Positions 50,605 to 59,716 of a stretch of 64,000 bases of DNA are shown in pieces. Numbering within the stretch: position 1 is the first letter of the stretch; each line of letters opens with the position of its first letter. Made by a program: the position numbers and the translations under genes. The DNA lies in assembly GCF_036250675.1 (NCBI RefSeq), contig NZ_CP109592.1:6262001-6326000 (forward strand), read 5' to 3'. Under the pieces are notes generated by a model, which did not search any database, was not told where the DNA came from, and worked only from the letters and a program-made list of their open reading frames with translations. The DNA is from Streptomyces sp. NBC_01689. GTDB taxonomy: Bacteria > Actinomycetota > Actinomycetes > Streptomycetales > Streptomycetaceae.

Positions 50605-52269
50605 TTGGCTGAGTTCATTTACACCATGCGCAAGACGCGCAAGGCGCACGGCGACAAGGTGATTCTCGACGACGTCACCTTGAGCTTCCTCCCGGGTGCG
50701 AAGATCGGTGTGGTCGGTCCGAACGGCGCCGGTAAGTCCACCGTTCTCAAGATCATGGCGGGTCTCGAGCAGCCCTCCAACGGTGACGCGTTCCTGTCGC
50801 CCGGCTACAGCGTCGGCATGCTGCTGCAGGAGCCGCCGCTCGACGAGTCGAAGACGGTCCTGGAGAACGTCCAGGACGGCGCCGCCGAGATCATGGGCAA
50901 GCTCAAGCGCTTCAACGAGGTCGCCGAACTGATGGCGACCGACTACTCGGACGCCCTGCTGGACGAGATGGGCAAGCTCCAGGAGGACCTGGACCACGCC
51001 AACGCGTGGGACTTGGACGCCCAGCTGGAGCAGGCCATGGACGCCCTGGGCTGCCCGCCCGGCGACTGGCCGGTCACCAACCTCTCCGGTGGTGAGCGCC
51101 GCCGCGTCGCGCTCTGCAAGCTGCTCATCGAGGCGCCCGACCTGCTGCTCCTCGACGAGCCCACCAACCACCTGGACGCCGAGTCCGTGCAGTGGCTGGA
51201 GCAGCACCTCGCGAAGTACACCGGCACCGTCGTCGCCGTCACCCACGACCGGTACTTCCTCGACAACGTCGCCCAGTGGATCCTGGAGCTCGACCGCGGC
51301 CGCGCCATTCCGTACGAGGGCAACTACTCCACGTACCTCGACAACAAGGCCTCCCGCCTGAAGATCGAGGGCCAGAAGGACGCCAAGCGCGCCAAGCGGC
51401 TCAAGGAAGAGCTGGAGTGGGTGCGGTCCAACGCCAAGGGGCGTCAGGCCAAGTCCAAGGCCCGTCTCGCGCGTTACGAGGAGATGGCGGCCGAGGCCGA
51501 CAAGATGCGGAAGCTGGACTTCGAGGAGATCCAGATCCCGCCGGGCCCGCGCCTGGGCTCGATCGTCGTCGAGGTCAACAACCTCTCCAAGGCGTTCGGC
51601 GAGAAGGTCCTCATCGACGACCTCTCCTTCACGCTGCCGCGCAACGGCATCGTCGGCGTCATCGGCCCGAACGGCGCCGGCAAGACCACGCTCTTCAAGA
51701 TGATCCAGGGCCTGGAGGAGCCGGACTCCGGCACCATCAAGGTCGGCGACACGGTCAAGATCTCGTACGTCGACCAGAGCCGCGAGAACATCGACCCGAA
51801 GAAGACGCTCTGGGCCGTCGTCTCGGACGAGCTGGACTACATCAACGTCGGCCAGGTCGAGATGCCGTCCCGCGCCTACGTCTCCGCCTTCGGCTTCAAG
51901 GGCCCCGACCAGCAGAAGCCGGCCGGTGTCCTCTCCGGTGGTGAGCGCAACCGCCTCAACCTCGCGCTCACCCTCAAGCAGGGCGGCAACCTGCTGCTCC
52001 TCGACGAGCCGACGAACGACCTGGACGTCGAGACGCTCTCCTCGCTGGAGAACGCGCTGCTGGAGTTCCCCGGTGCGGCCGTGGTCGTCTCCCACGACCG
52101 CTGGTTCCTGGACCGGGTCGCGACGCACATCCTCGCCTACGAGGGCGAGTCCAAGTGGTTCTGGTTCGAGGGCAACTTCGAGTCGTACGAGAAGAACAAG
52201 GTCGAGCGGCTCGGCGCCGACGCGGCCCGCCCGCACCGCGCCACCTACAAGAAGCTGACCCGGGGCTGA
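50605..52269 (+). CDS. ettA: ABC-F translational throttle ATPase EttA
   Basis: 554 residues from a TTG at 50605, giving MAEFIYTMRKTRKAHGDKVILDDV. Two ABC domains: Walker A GPNGAGKST and GPNGAGKTT; signatures LSGGERRRVALC and LSGGERNRLNLAL; Walker B with LLLLDEPTNHLD and LLLLDEPTNDLD. The inter-domain linker contains the arginine/lysine-rich P-site tRNA-interacting motif (EWVRSNAKGRQAKSKARLARYEEM). EttA binds the ribosomal E site and gates the first elongation step according to energy state. Length and motifs match the family closely. It is followed two bases later by a thioesterase gene. Confidence 0.95.
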   Translation: MAEFIYTMRKTRKAHGDKVILDDVTLSFLPGAKIGVVGPNGAGKSTVLKIMAGLEQPSNGDAFLSPGYSVGMLLQEPPLDESKTVLENVQDGAAEIMGKLKRFNEVAELMATDYSDALLDEMGKLQEDLDHANAWDLDAQLEQAMDALGCPPGDWPVTNLSGGERRRVALCKLLIEAPDLLLLDEPTNHLDAESVQWLEQHLAKYTGTVVAVTHDRYFLDNVAQWILELDRGRAIPYEGNYSTYLDNKASRLKIEGQKDAKRAKRLKEELEWVRSNAKGRQAKSKARLARYEEMAAEADKMRKLDFEEIQIPPGPRLGSIVVEVNNLSKAFGEKVLIDDLSFTLPRNGIVGVIGPNGAGKTTLFKMIQGLEEPDSGTIKVGDTVKISYVDQSRENIDPKKTLWAVVSDELDYINVGQVEMPSRAYVSAFGFKGPDQQKPAGVLSGGERNRLNLALTLKQGGNLLLLDEPTNDLDVETLSSLENALLEFPGAAVVVSHDRWFLDRVATHILAYEGESKWFWFEGNFESYEKNKVERLGADAARPHRATYKKLTRG

Positions 52270-52271
52270 TC

Positions 52272-52682
52272 TTGCGGCACATCTACCGCTGCCCGCTGCG
52301 CTGGGCGGACATGGACGCGTACGGCCACGTGAACAATGTGGTCTTCCTCCGCTACCTGGAGGAAGCCCGTATCGACTTCCTGTTCCGCCCGGAGAAGGAC
52401 TTCCAGCAGGGGTCCGTGGTGGCGCGTCACGAGATCGACTACAAGCGGCAGTTGGTCCACCGGCACACGCCGGTGGACATCGAGCTGTGGGTGACGCAGA
52501 TACGGGCGGCGTCGTTCACGATCGCCTACGAGGTCAAGGACCCGGACCAGCTCTACGTCACGGCCTCGACGGTGATCGTGCCGTTCGACTTCGCGCAGCA
52601 GCGTCCGCGCCGGATCACGGCGCAGGAGCGCGAGTTCCTGGAGGAATACCGGGACGACGTGGACGAGGCCGTCGCTGCATGA
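52272..52682 (+). CDS. Acyl-CoA thioesterase (4HBT hotdog fold)
   Basis: 136 residues from a TTG at 52272, two bases after the ettA stop. The hotdog motif is complete: YRCPLRWADMDAYGHVNNVVFLRYLEEARIDFLF, with the catalytic Asp and the H-V-N-N turn of the YbgC/4-hydroxybenzoyl-CoA thioesterase group, then IDYKRQLVHRHTPVDIELWV. It should hydrolyse short- or medium-chain acyl-CoA. The TTG is supported because the family sequence starts at that point. Its last bases overlap the next gene (ATGA), and all three probably share a transcript. Confidence 0.9.
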   Translation: MRHIYRCPLRWADMDAYGHVNNVVFLRYLEEARIDFLFRPEKDFQQGSVVARHEIDYKRQLVHRHTPVDIELWVTQIRAASFTIAYEVKDPDQLYVTASTVIVPFDFAQQRPRRITAQEREFLEEYRDDVDEAVAA

Positions 52683-53368
52683 CGGCCCTGTACCTCGCCG
52701 ACGACGGGGAGGCGGCGGACCTCGCCGCCTTTCTCGCCCGGCTGATCCACTACGACCGCGCGGCCGCCGTGCGCCTCCAGGCGTCCGGCACCACGCTCGC
52801 GGTCTTCGGACGCCCCCCGGCCTTCGAGGTCCTCGCGATCCGTACGGTGCGGCTCGACAAGCCGTACGAGGACGGGCTCGACCTCGTGCTCGACGTGACC
52901 GTCTCCGCCGGTGAACTCCTCGAGTCCGTCGAGGAACCGGCGGCCACGGTCGCCGTCCCCGCGGCCGTCACCGGTCCGCCGTGGGCGGGCGTGCTGCCGC
53001 CCCGCGGCGGCTGGCGGCCGGAGTCGGGGCTGCCGGCGCCGTCCGCCGTCCGGGCGTCGGTGGGTGCCGCCGTCGCCGAATTCCGGTCGCGTACCGAGGA
53101 GTTGCCGCCCGAGCGGCGTACCCGCGCCGAACTCGACGGCATAGGGCGGGAGATCTGGTCCCGTCCGATCGGCGACAGCGGCCTTCCGGTGCGGGCCGCG
53201 CATGCGGCGCAGTCGCTGGGATTCCTCCGCCCAGCCGGCCAGAACGCCCCCGCGCAGAACCCGTTGGGCCTGTACTCGTCCGGGGCGTGGCTGCGGCTGC
53301 GCACTCCCTACGGGTCGATCGCCGTCCGCCGGGCGGGACTCGGCGCGCTGGACGTCAGCGTCCGCTGA
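52679..53368 (+). CDS. Conserved hypothetical protein linked to thioesterase
   Basis: 229 residues; the ATG overlaps the thioesterase stop. Soluble, without signal or membrane helices. The first half (ALYLADDGEAADLAAFLARLIHYDRAAAVRLQASGTTLAVFGRPPAFEVLAIRTVRL) looks like a compact alpha/beta domain; the middle is Pro/Ala-rich; the end reads LRLRTPYGSIAVRRAG. I do not recognise a named family. The tight coupling with ettA and the thioesterase is the main clue to its role. Confidence 0.8.
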   Translation: MTALYLADDGEAADLAAFLARLIHYDRAAAVRLQASGTTLAVFGRPPAFEVLAIRTVRLDKPYEDGLDLVLDVTVSAGELLESVEEPAATVAVPAAVTGPPWAGVLPPRGGWRPESGLPAPSAVRASVGAAVAEFRSRTEELPPERRTRAELDGIGREIWSRPIGDSGLPVRAAHAAQSLGFLRPAGQNAPAQNPLGLYSSGAWLRLRTPYGSIAVRRAGLGALDVSVR

Positions 53369-53383
53369 GCCCGTCGTCCCGGC

Positions 53384-53553
53384 GTGAGCGGGTCCGGCGT
53401 GAGCGGGTCCGGCGGGGCCAGGGCCGACGGATCTCCGTGCGTCCGTCGGGCGGGGGTTCCGCGGTCCTGTCCTTCCCGTGAAAGACGCAGGCATCGGCCT
53501 CGGTACCGGCATGACCGGCCTCGGTGCCGGCACGACCGGCTCGGTACCGGCAC
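53384..53553 (+). repeat. Two short tandem repeats in intergenic region
   Basis: The 311-base gap 53369-53679 has no gene. It carries GTGAGCGGGTCCGGC twice in tandem (53384-53413) and about three copies of a 20-21 bp unit CGGCCTCGGTACCGGCA (53494-53553). Confidence 0.8.
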
Positions 53554-53679
53554 GGCGGCCGCGCCCCACCGGATGCCGTACCGCGTGATCCACATCTCAC
53601 GGTTCCCGCCCCCCGACAGACGTCACGCGGCGGGTGTCATGTGACCGGTCTCACGCGGGCCGGCGCCCGGTACTGCCCC

Positions 53680-54093
53680 TCAGCCGGCCGTGTTCACCAT
53701 CGAAGCGGCCGCGTACGTCAGGTAGTTCCACAGGGTGTGCTCGTGCTCCGCGGAGAGGCCGAGCTCGTCGACGGCCACGCGCATGTGCCTGAGCCAGGCG
53801 TCGTGCGCCGCCTGGTCGACGGCGAACGGGGCGTGCCGCATCCGCAGCCGGGGGTGGCCGCGGTTCTCGCCGTAGGTCGTCGGGCCGCCCCAGTACTGGA
53901 TCAGGAACAGCGTGAGGCGTTCCTCGGCCGGGCCCAGGTCCTCCTCGGGATACATGGGCTTCAGCAGCGGGTCCTCGGCGACTCCCTCGTAGAAACGGTG
54001 CACGAGGCGCCGGAAGGTCTCCTCGCCGCCGACCTGCTCGTAGAAGGTCTGCTCCTGAAGCGTGCCGCGCCGGATCTCATTCACGTCTCCCAT
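53680..54093 (-). CDS. glbO: Truncated haemoglobin, group II (GlbO type)
   Basis: 137 residues; ATG at 54093. Group II trHb landmarks are present: FYEQVGGEETFRRLVHRFYEGVAEDPLLKPMYP, the block LTLFLIQYWGGPTTYGENRGHPRLRMRHAPFAVD with the proximal His in MRHAPF and Tyr in the TYGE distal region, and the conserved Trp in HDAWLRHM. Such haemoglobins bind O2 tightly and are linked to NO or peroxide detoxification in actinobacteria. It is divergent from the methyltransferase gene with 164 bases between. Confidence 0.93.
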   Translation of the reverse strand: MGDVNEIRRGTLQEQTFYEQVGGEETFRRLVHRFYEGVAEDPLLKPMYPEEDLGPAEERLTLFLIQYWGGPTTYGENRGHPRLRMRHAPFAVDQAAHDAWLRHMRVAVDELGLSAEHEHTLWNYLTYAAASMVNTAG

Positions 54094-54257
54094 GGTCTCA
54101 GACCCGCCGACCGAGGACTCGAGGCTTAGGACCACTGCCCGGGCCGGGGCACGGGCAGGTCCGGGTGGCCGGGTGGGGGGCGCCCACCCGGCCACCCCCC
54201 ACCCGATCGGCCCGGCCGGCGCTCGCCTCCGGAGCCTCCCGGCAGCACAGTGGAGGT

Positions 54258-55241
54258 ATGGGCGCGCACACACTCGACAAGGATCTGGACGACCTCGCCA
54301 CCTGGGCGCGGGCAGGGCTGGTGCGCGTGATCGAGGCCAGCGGGGCCTGGGACGCCGACCCGGTTTGGCGGGAGGCGTTCCAGGAGATCCCGCGCCACTT
54401 CTTCGTGCCCTACTACTACGTCGGCACCGCGGAGGGCTTCGAGCGCGTGTGGTGCGAGGACCCCGATCCGGGGCAGCGGGAGCGCTGGCTGCGCGGCGCT
54501 TACGCGGACACCGCGCTGGCCACCCGGGTCCGCGACGCCGAGCTGGTCTCCTCCAGCAGCCAGCCCTCCCTGATGGCGCTGATGCTGACCGCGCTGGAGG
54601 TGCGGGAGGGGGACGCCGTCCTGGAGATCGGCGCCGGGACCGGCTACAACGCGGCGCTGCTCGCCCACCGCCTCGGCGACGGGCTCGTGACCACCGTCGA
54701 CCTCGACCCGGAGATCACCGAGTCCGCGCGGCAGCACCTCGACGCCGTCGGCAGGCATCCCTCCGTCGTCACCGGCGACGGCACCCGCGGGGTCCCCGAG
54801 CGGGCCCCGTTCGACCGGATCATCGCGACCTGCACCCTCACCTCGATCCCGCGCCCCTGGCTGGCCCAGTGCCGGCCCGGCGCGCTCATCCTCGCGCCGC
54901 TGGCCACCGGCCTGATCGCGCTGCGGGTCCGGGACGCCGGGCACGCCGAGGGACGCTTCCTGCACACGCCCGCCTATTTCGTCCCGCTGCGCGGCGACAC
55001 CCGCCCCGACGACCCGGAGCCGCAGCACCTGGGCGGCCTGCCGCGCCGGGCCCGCGGCGACGAGCTCCTCCGGTTCCTGCTGACGCTCACGGCGGGCAGC
55101 GTCGACCCCTACGAGGCGTTCACCCTGTGGGAGCGGGAGCGGCGGCCGGAGCGCGAGCGGTACGGGATCACGGTCAGCGGCGCCGACGCGTGGGCGTGGC
55201 TGGACGACCCGGCGGGGCCGCACGTCTGGCCGCTGCCGTAG
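54258..55241 (+). CDS. PCMT-like methyltransferase
   Basis: 327 residues; ATG at 54258 with GGAGG very close upstream. The N-terminal block AFQEIPRHFFVP and the SAM-binding motif I VLEIGAGTGYNAALLA, followed by motif post-I TVDLDPEITESARQHL and DRIIATCTLTSIP, are those of protein-L-isoaspartate O-methyltransferases. The C-terminal 110 residues (YFVPLRGDTRPDDPEPQHLGGLPRRARG ... AWLDDPAGPHVWPLP) are extra to the plain repair enzyme. Related PCMT-like enzymes with C-terminal extensions modify peptides in RiPP pathways, but no precursor gene is seen nearby. Repair or peptide modification both remain possible. Confidence 0.85.
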   Translation: MGAHTLDKDLDDLATWARAGLVRVIEASGAWDADPVWREAFQEIPRHFFVPYYYVGTAEGFERVWCEDPDPGQRERWLRGAYADTALATRVRDAELVSSSSQPSLMALMLTALEVREGDAVLEIGAGTGYNAALLAHRLGDGLVTTVDLDPEITESARQHLDAVGRHPSVVTGDGTRGVPERAPFDRIIATCTLTSIPRPWLAQCRPGALILAPLATGLIALRVRDAGHAEGRFLHTPAYFVPLRGDTRPDDPEPQHLGGLPRRARGDELLRFLLTLTAGSVDPYEAFTLWERERRPERERYGITVSGADAWAWLDDPAGPHVWPLP

Positions 55242-55311
55242 CGCCCGGCGCCCGTTTCACAGCGCGGTGCGGGACCGGTGGGAGGTCCCGCCCGCGCACC
55301 CGGCCCGTCGC

Positions 55312-56634
55312 TCAGCCGCGCCTGATGGTGATCGTCGTCCAGGCGCCGACGTGCACCCGGTCCCCGTCCTGGAGCGGAACCGGCACGAAGGGCTGGATGG
55401 GCTCCTCGCCGCCGTTGACCGTGGTGCCGTTGGTCGAGTTCTGGTCGACGACCGCCCAGCTGCCGTCCGGCTGCTGGACCAGGACCGCGTGCTGGTGGGA
55501 GACGCCCGGGTCCTCCGGCGGCACCGCGAGGTCGATGTCGGGGGTGTCGCCGGTGGAGTGCCTGCGGCGGCCGATCGTCAGCTGATTGCCGGTGAGCGGG
55601 CGCTGCTGCTCCGGGGAGTACGCGGGCAGGTTCAGCCCCGCGGCCTCGGGGCCGGAGCGCTGCATCATCGCCATGAAGTAGTCGCGGTCCGGGCCGATCG
55701 TCACGGACCAGGACAGCGGCTGGCGCTGCTGCTGGTAGCCGACGCCGGGCGGGGCCTGGGTCTGGCCGGGCTGCGGGTAGCCGTAACCGCCACCCTGGCC
55801 GGGACCGCCCTGGCCGTGCCCGCCCTGACCGTGGCCGCCCTGGCCACCCGCCGGCGGGGAGATGACCCAGTCGTCGTCACCGCCGCCGAAGGACGGGCCG
55901 CCGGCTCCCGGGCCGCCGGGGCGCTGCTGCTGCCCCTGCTGGGGGAACGCGGGCGCGGCCGACTGCTGGGTGAAGGCTTGCGGGGCACCGGGGCCGCCCG
56001 GCCCCGGGCCGGGACGCGAGGGGTCGCCACCGAAGCCGCCGCCGTGACCACCAGGGCCGCCGGGACCGCCAGGGCCGCCGGAGGGGCCGGGAGGGCCGCT
56101 CTGGCGTGACGGGTCGCCGCGGAAACCGGAAGGGTCTCCCCCGTACGGCGGAATCGGTTCCGCGGGACGGTTCATCTGCGAGGGCCGTGAGCTCTGGTAG
56201 TCGAACGGGTCGTGGGCGGGCCCGCCACCGGGCCCGCCGGGCTGCCCCGGGCCCCCTTGCGGGCCGGGGCCCCCCTGCTGACCCGGGCCGGACTGCTGGA
56301 ACCGCAGGGCCGGATTGGGCAGCCCGGGCGCGGGCGCCTGCGGACGCGGCGCGGCGGGGGTGTACGAGGTCGCCGTGTTCGTCAGGAAGTTCCACCGGCA
56401 CTCCTCGCAGAACGGCGCGCCGCCCTCGCGGGGCGTGCGGCACTGCGGGCAGAGCTCCGGCTCGGAACCGGGCACACCGGAGAGGTGCGGGCGTCCGCCG
56501 GGACCGGGCGGCGAGCCCGGGGCCGGATAGCCGTATCCGGCGGGGGGCGGAGGCACGGCACCGGCCATGCGGTGACCGCAGACCTCGCACCAGTCGTCGG
56601 AACCCGACTGGTGTCCGTTCGGGCAGGTCGGCAT
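55312..56634 (-). CDS. FHA-domain protein with N-terminal zinc ribbons
   Basis: 440 residues; ATG at 56634. Two zinc ribbons open the protein (CPNGHQSGSDDWCEVCG and CPQCRTPREGGAPFCEEC). A long Gly/Pro/Gln-rich disordered part runs from about 70 to 300. The C-terminal FHA domain (about 345-440) has the phosphothreonine-binding motif: TIGRRRHSTGDTPDIDLAVPPEDPGVSHQHAVL ... DQNSTNGTTVNGGEEP. FHA domains read phospho-threonine marks made by kinases such as the PknG-like kinase 3 kb upstream. It is the last gene of the signalling cluster; a hairpin separates it from the VWA gene. Confidence 0.93.
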   Translation of the reverse strand: MPTCPNGHQSGSDDWCEVCGHRMAGAVPPPPAGYGYPAPGSPPGPGGRPHLSGVPGSEPELCPQCRTPREGGAPFCEECRWNFLTNTATSYTPAAPRPQAPAPGLPNPALRFQQSGPGQQGGPGPQGGPGQPGGPGGGPAHDPFDYQSSRPSQMNRPAEPIPPYGGDPSGFRGDPSRQSGPPGPSGGPGGPGGPGGHGGGFGGDPSRPGPGPGGPGAPQAFTQQSAAPAFPQQGQQQRPGGPGAGGPSFGGGDDDWVISPPAGGQGGHGQGGHGQGGPGQGGGYGYPQPGQTQAPPGVGYQQQRQPLSWSVTIGPDRDYFMAMMQRSGPEAAGLNLPAYSPEQQRPLTGNQLTIGRRRHSTGDTPDIDLAVPPEDPGVSHQHAVLVQQPDGSWAVVDQNSTNGTTVNGGEEPIQPFVPVPLQDGDRVHVGAWTTITIRRG

Positions 56635-56681
56635 GTCGGCGCTTCCCCCTCTCCTCTTCCGGTCGTTCTGACCGGGTTTCT

Positions 56682-56702
56682 CCGGCTCCCCGCGGGAGCC
56701 GG
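56682..56702 (-). terminator. Hairpin between VWA and FHA genes
   Basis: CCGGCTCCC at 56682-56690 and its complement at 56694-56702, 3-nt loop, 6 bases after the VWA stop. It may only attenuate transcription into the FHA gene. Confidence 0.55.
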
Positions 56703-56707
56703 GCTCG

Positions 56708-58054
56708 CTACTTCTTTACACGAACAGTCTTTGTGGACCGGGTCTCGAGCGTCATTTCGTCGGCCTCTTCGACCTTTGCCTTCAATCGCACAGTACCTGC
56801 CGCGGCGTCGACGACGTCCACCACCTTCGCAAGCAGTTTCGCAGTATCCGCGTTGCCGGACACATTTGCGAGCTGAACGGCACGGCCCAGCTTGGCCGTT
56901 GCACCGTCCACATCTCCTGATTTGCGAAGATCCAACCCTTGTTGGATGACTTGTGCCAGTTCGGCCTGACCCGTGTAGTGCGCGACCTGCGAGTTGATCC
57001 TGGTCGAGGCCACCATGTCGTCGGTCCACACCGCCCGTACGAGACCCTGCGCGCCCAGGTTCCGCACGCTCCCGTCGGACTGCGGGATCACCAGTGAGAC
57101 CCGGGCGGCCAGCATCTCCTGGCCGACCCCGGCCAGGGGGACCTCGACGCACACGTGGTAGTCGCGGGACTCGTCGCCCCAGGAACCCGTGGGATAGTCG
57201 CCGGCCCGGGGGCCCGCCTCGGTGCGCCGGCCGGTCAGCTCCGCGACGGTGGGGGCGACTTGCTTGACGAACCTGATCGTCGTCCCGACGGGGGTCCACA
57301 GCCGCAGGGCGACGTCCGCGACCTCCTTGCCCATCGCCGTCTCCATCATCTGTGTGAAGTCGGCGGACAGGGCGGCGGGGTCGGCGACGATGTCGGCGGT
57401 GCCGAGCAGCGCCGAGGCGATCCCGGTGACCTCCTTGACCTCCCAGTCGGTGCCCACTCCACGCGCGTCACACGTGAACCGCCCGGCACAGGAGTCCAGC
57501 GCGGCTTTCAGGTCCTCCGGCGACTCGTGTTCGTTGCGGCCGTCCGTGAGCAGGATGCCGTGCCGGATCGACACGTCCGCCGTGGACAGCAGCCGGTCGG
57601 CGAGACGCAGCCAGGTGCCGATCGCCGTACCGCCGCCCGCGCTGAGTCTGCGCAGCGACTGCTTGGCCTGCTCACGGGTGGTCGCGTCGGCCACCGCGAG
57701 CCGCCCGGAGCCCGGGTAGACCTCCTTGGCGACGTGGGTGCCGCCGATGACCGCGAAGTGCACGCCGTCGCGCAGGGTGTCGATCGCGGCGGCCGTGGCG
57801 TCCCGCGCGTTGCGCATCTTGGTCGGCGGGTAGTCCATCGAGCCCGAGCAGTCGACCATGACCGCCACGGCCGCGTCCGGGCTCTGTCCCGCCGTGTACA
57901 GGTGGGGCGCGCCGACCGCGGTCCCCACGGTGCCGCCTCCGGTGGCGCTCACCGTGACGATCGCGTTGACCTCACGGCCGTTCTCGGGCAGGTACTCGTT
58001 CTGGTACACGTCGACCGAGAACTGTGGCACGTTCGACTTCGAGAAATTGGCCAT
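56708..58054 (-). CDS. Cytoplasmic VWA-domain protein
   Basis: 448 residues; ATG at 58054 after AAGAAGG. No signal peptide. It starts FSKSNVPQFSVDVYQNEYLPENGREVNAIVTV, then a VWA domain with complete MIDAS motif (VMVDCSGSMDYPPTK), the Thr loop (GTAIGTWLRLADRLL) and the Asp loop (ILLTDGRNEHESP). The C-terminal half has a beta-rich region and a helical end (LIQQGLDLRKSGDVDGATAKLGRAVQLANVSGNADTAKLLAKVVDVVD) ending ETRSTKTVRVKK. Cytosolic VWA proteins often scaffold metal-dependent complexes; here it sits between PP2C phosphatase and FHA genes. Confidence 0.92.
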   Translation of the reverse strand: MANFSKSNVPQFSVDVYQNEYLPENGREVNAIVTVSATGGGTVGTAVGAPHLYTAGQSPDAAVAVMVDCSGSMDYPPTKMRNARDATAAAIDTLRDGVHFAVIGGTHVAKEVYPGSGRLAVADATTREQAKQSLRRLSAGGGTAIGTWLRLADRLLSTADVSIRHGILLTDGRNEHESPEDLKAALDSCAGRFTCDARGVGTDWEVKEVTGIASALLGTADIVADPAALSADFTQMMETAMGKEVADVALRLWTPVGTTIRFVKQVAPTVAELTGRRTEAGPRAGDYPTGSWGDESRDYHVCVEVPLAGVGQEMLAARVSLVIPQSDGSVRNLGAQGLVRAVWTDDMVASTRINSQVAHYTGQAELAQVIQQGLDLRKSGDVDGATAKLGRAVQLANVSGNADTAKLLAKVVDVVDAAAGTVRLKAKVEEADEMTLETRSTKTVRVKK

Positions 58055-58180
58055 GCCTTCTTCGTCCCCCTCAAGGCCTCCGATGGTTGACGGAGGTGAT
58101 GACTGTCCGCGGACCGGTCCCCTCCGGTCCGAGGCCGGCCCCGTTGTCGCGGTTGCCCGACGCCTGCGCGCTCTCCGGCC

Positions 58181-59713
58181 TCAGGCCGATCCTGCCCCCT
58201 GCGACGGCGCGGGGAACGGCACGACGGCCACTGTTACGTTGTCGTGGCCCCCGCCGTCCAGGGCGTGGCCGACCATCACCCGGGCGCTGTGCAGGGGCCG
58301 TTCGGCGGCGTCGAGGGGGACGACCTGCGCCATCTCCTCCGCCGCCTCGGCGTAGTTCCACAGTCCGTCGGTGCACACCACCACCACACCGGGCCGGTCC
58401 GGCTTGAAGGACGCGGTGTGCGGCTCCAGTTCGTACGCGTCGGCGCCGAGCCAGCCCGTGATGGCGTGAGCGCGCTCGTCGGCGTACGCCTGCGCCTCGC
58501 TCATCAGGCCCGCGGCGACCATCTGCGCGGCCCAGGAGTCGTCCTCGGTGAGCCGGGCCGGGGGCGAACTCCGGTCGAGGGGAACCCAGTAGGCACGGCT
58601 GTCGCCGACCCAGCCGACGATCAGCAGGGCGGGGGTGACGACGGCGCCGACCAGGGTGCAGGCGGGCGCGTTCTGGTGCGGGGTGTGCTCGTCGTCGGCG
58701 GGCGGCGTCCCGGCCAGGGAGTTGACGGCCTCCGCGGCGGCGACGATCGCCTCGTGCATGGCCTGCTGCGGGTGGGTGCCCAGCGGCAGGGCCGCGAGGA
58801 GCGCCTCGGCCGCCGCGTGGGAGGCGGCGAGCGAGGCCTCGTCGGGACGGGTCGCCGAGGAGACGCCGTCGCAGACGATCGCGACGACTGCGGGCGAGCC
58901 GTCGGGCAGCGCGGTCGAGGAGATCGCGAAGGCGTCCTCGTTGCGGTGATGGCGCAGACCCCGGTCGCTGACCGCGGCGACCGAGGTCAACTCCTGCTCC
59001 ATGTGGTCGCGTTCGCGGGGCTGGGCGTGACCGCAGTTCTCGCAGTAGCCGTCGCCGTCGACATGGCCCGACCGGCAGGCGACGCACAGTTTGGTGCCCG
59101 CGGGGGGCGTGCCGAGGTCCGCGGTCCGCGGATCGGCCAGGTGCGCGGCGGGGGCCCCGGCCGGGGGAGCCAGCGGGTACTCGTCGGGCTCCGGCGGCCG
59201 GTCGAAGCGCACACCGGCCGGCTGGGCGCCGGTCGGCGGCGTACCGGACGGCTGCGGGGCGGCGGGCTGTGCGGCGGGCGGTGGCGGAGTGGCGGCCTGT
59301 GCGGCGGGCGGCCGGACGGCCGGGGGCCGTGCGCCCGCGGGCTCCGGGTGCCCGAGCGCGCCGCCGTTTCCGCGCACGTCGTCGTGGCCGTGCGCACTGC
59401 CGTTGCCGTGCTCGGTGCCGTGCGGGAGTTCCGAGCCGCCCGAATCGGTTCCCTGGATGTCGGTGGCCCGGTGCACGGGCGTCCCCGAGCTCGTCGGCTC
59501 GGGCGCGAGGGGCCAGTCCACGGAGGCGGAGGTGGCGGCCGCGGGCGCCGGTGCCGCCCCGCCGTTCATGGTGATCGTCGGGTGGTCCTCCGGCGGTGCG
59601 GGCACCGCCGACAGGTCGAACCCGCACGCACCGCAGAAGCGGTCACCCGCCTCCAGGGGCTCCTCGCAACTGGGGCACCGCGAAAGGGCCGTCGGCTGGG
59701 GCATCTGGGACAT
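58181..59713 (-). CDS. PP2C-family Ser/Thr phosphatase with two zinc ribbons
   Basis: 510 residues; ATG at 59713 (a TTG one codon earlier is possible), three bases after the kinase stop. Zinc ribbon 1 (CPSCEEPLEAGDRFCGACG, residues 14-32), Pro/Ala-rich linker, zinc ribbon 2 (CVACRSGHVDGDGYCENCG), then a PP2C domain: VSDRGLRHHRNEDAF, VAIVCDGVSSA, LVGAVVTPALLIVGWVGDSRAYWV, LTEDDSWAAQM, VVVCTDGLWNY, GGHDNVTVAVV carry the metal-binding aspartates. It should remove phosphate from Ser/Thr sites set by the adjacent kinase. Confidence 0.94.
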   Translation of the reverse strand: MSQMPQPTALSRCPSCEEPLEAGDRFCGACGFDLSAVPAPPEDHPTITMNGGAAPAPAAATSASVDWPLAPEPTSSGTPVHRATDIQGTDSGGSELPHGTEHGNGSAHGHDDVRGNGGALGHPEPAGARPPAVRPPAAQAATPPPPAAQPAAPQPSGTPPTGAQPAGVRFDRPPEPDEYPLAPPAGAPAAHLADPRTADLGTPPAGTKLCVACRSGHVDGDGYCENCGHAQPRERDHMEQELTSVAAVSDRGLRHHRNEDAFAISSTALPDGSPAVVAIVCDGVSSATRPDEASLAASHAAAEALLAALPLGTHPQQAMHEAIVAAAEAVNSLAGTPPADDEHTPHQNAPACTLVGAVVTPALLIVGWVGDSRAYWVPLDRSSPPARLTEDDSWAAQMVAAGLMSEAQAYADERAHAITGWLGADAYELEPHTASFKPDRPGVVVVCTDGLWNYAEAAEEMAQVVPLDAAERPLHSARVMVGHALDGGGHDNVTVAVVPFPAPSQGAGSA

Positions 59714-59716
59714 CAA

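Noticed and set aside
50605..52269. Antibiotic-resistance ABC-F protein
   Set aside because: The length, the linker composition and the close match to the EttA pattern point to the housekeeping translation factor, not to a drug-resistance ABC-F.
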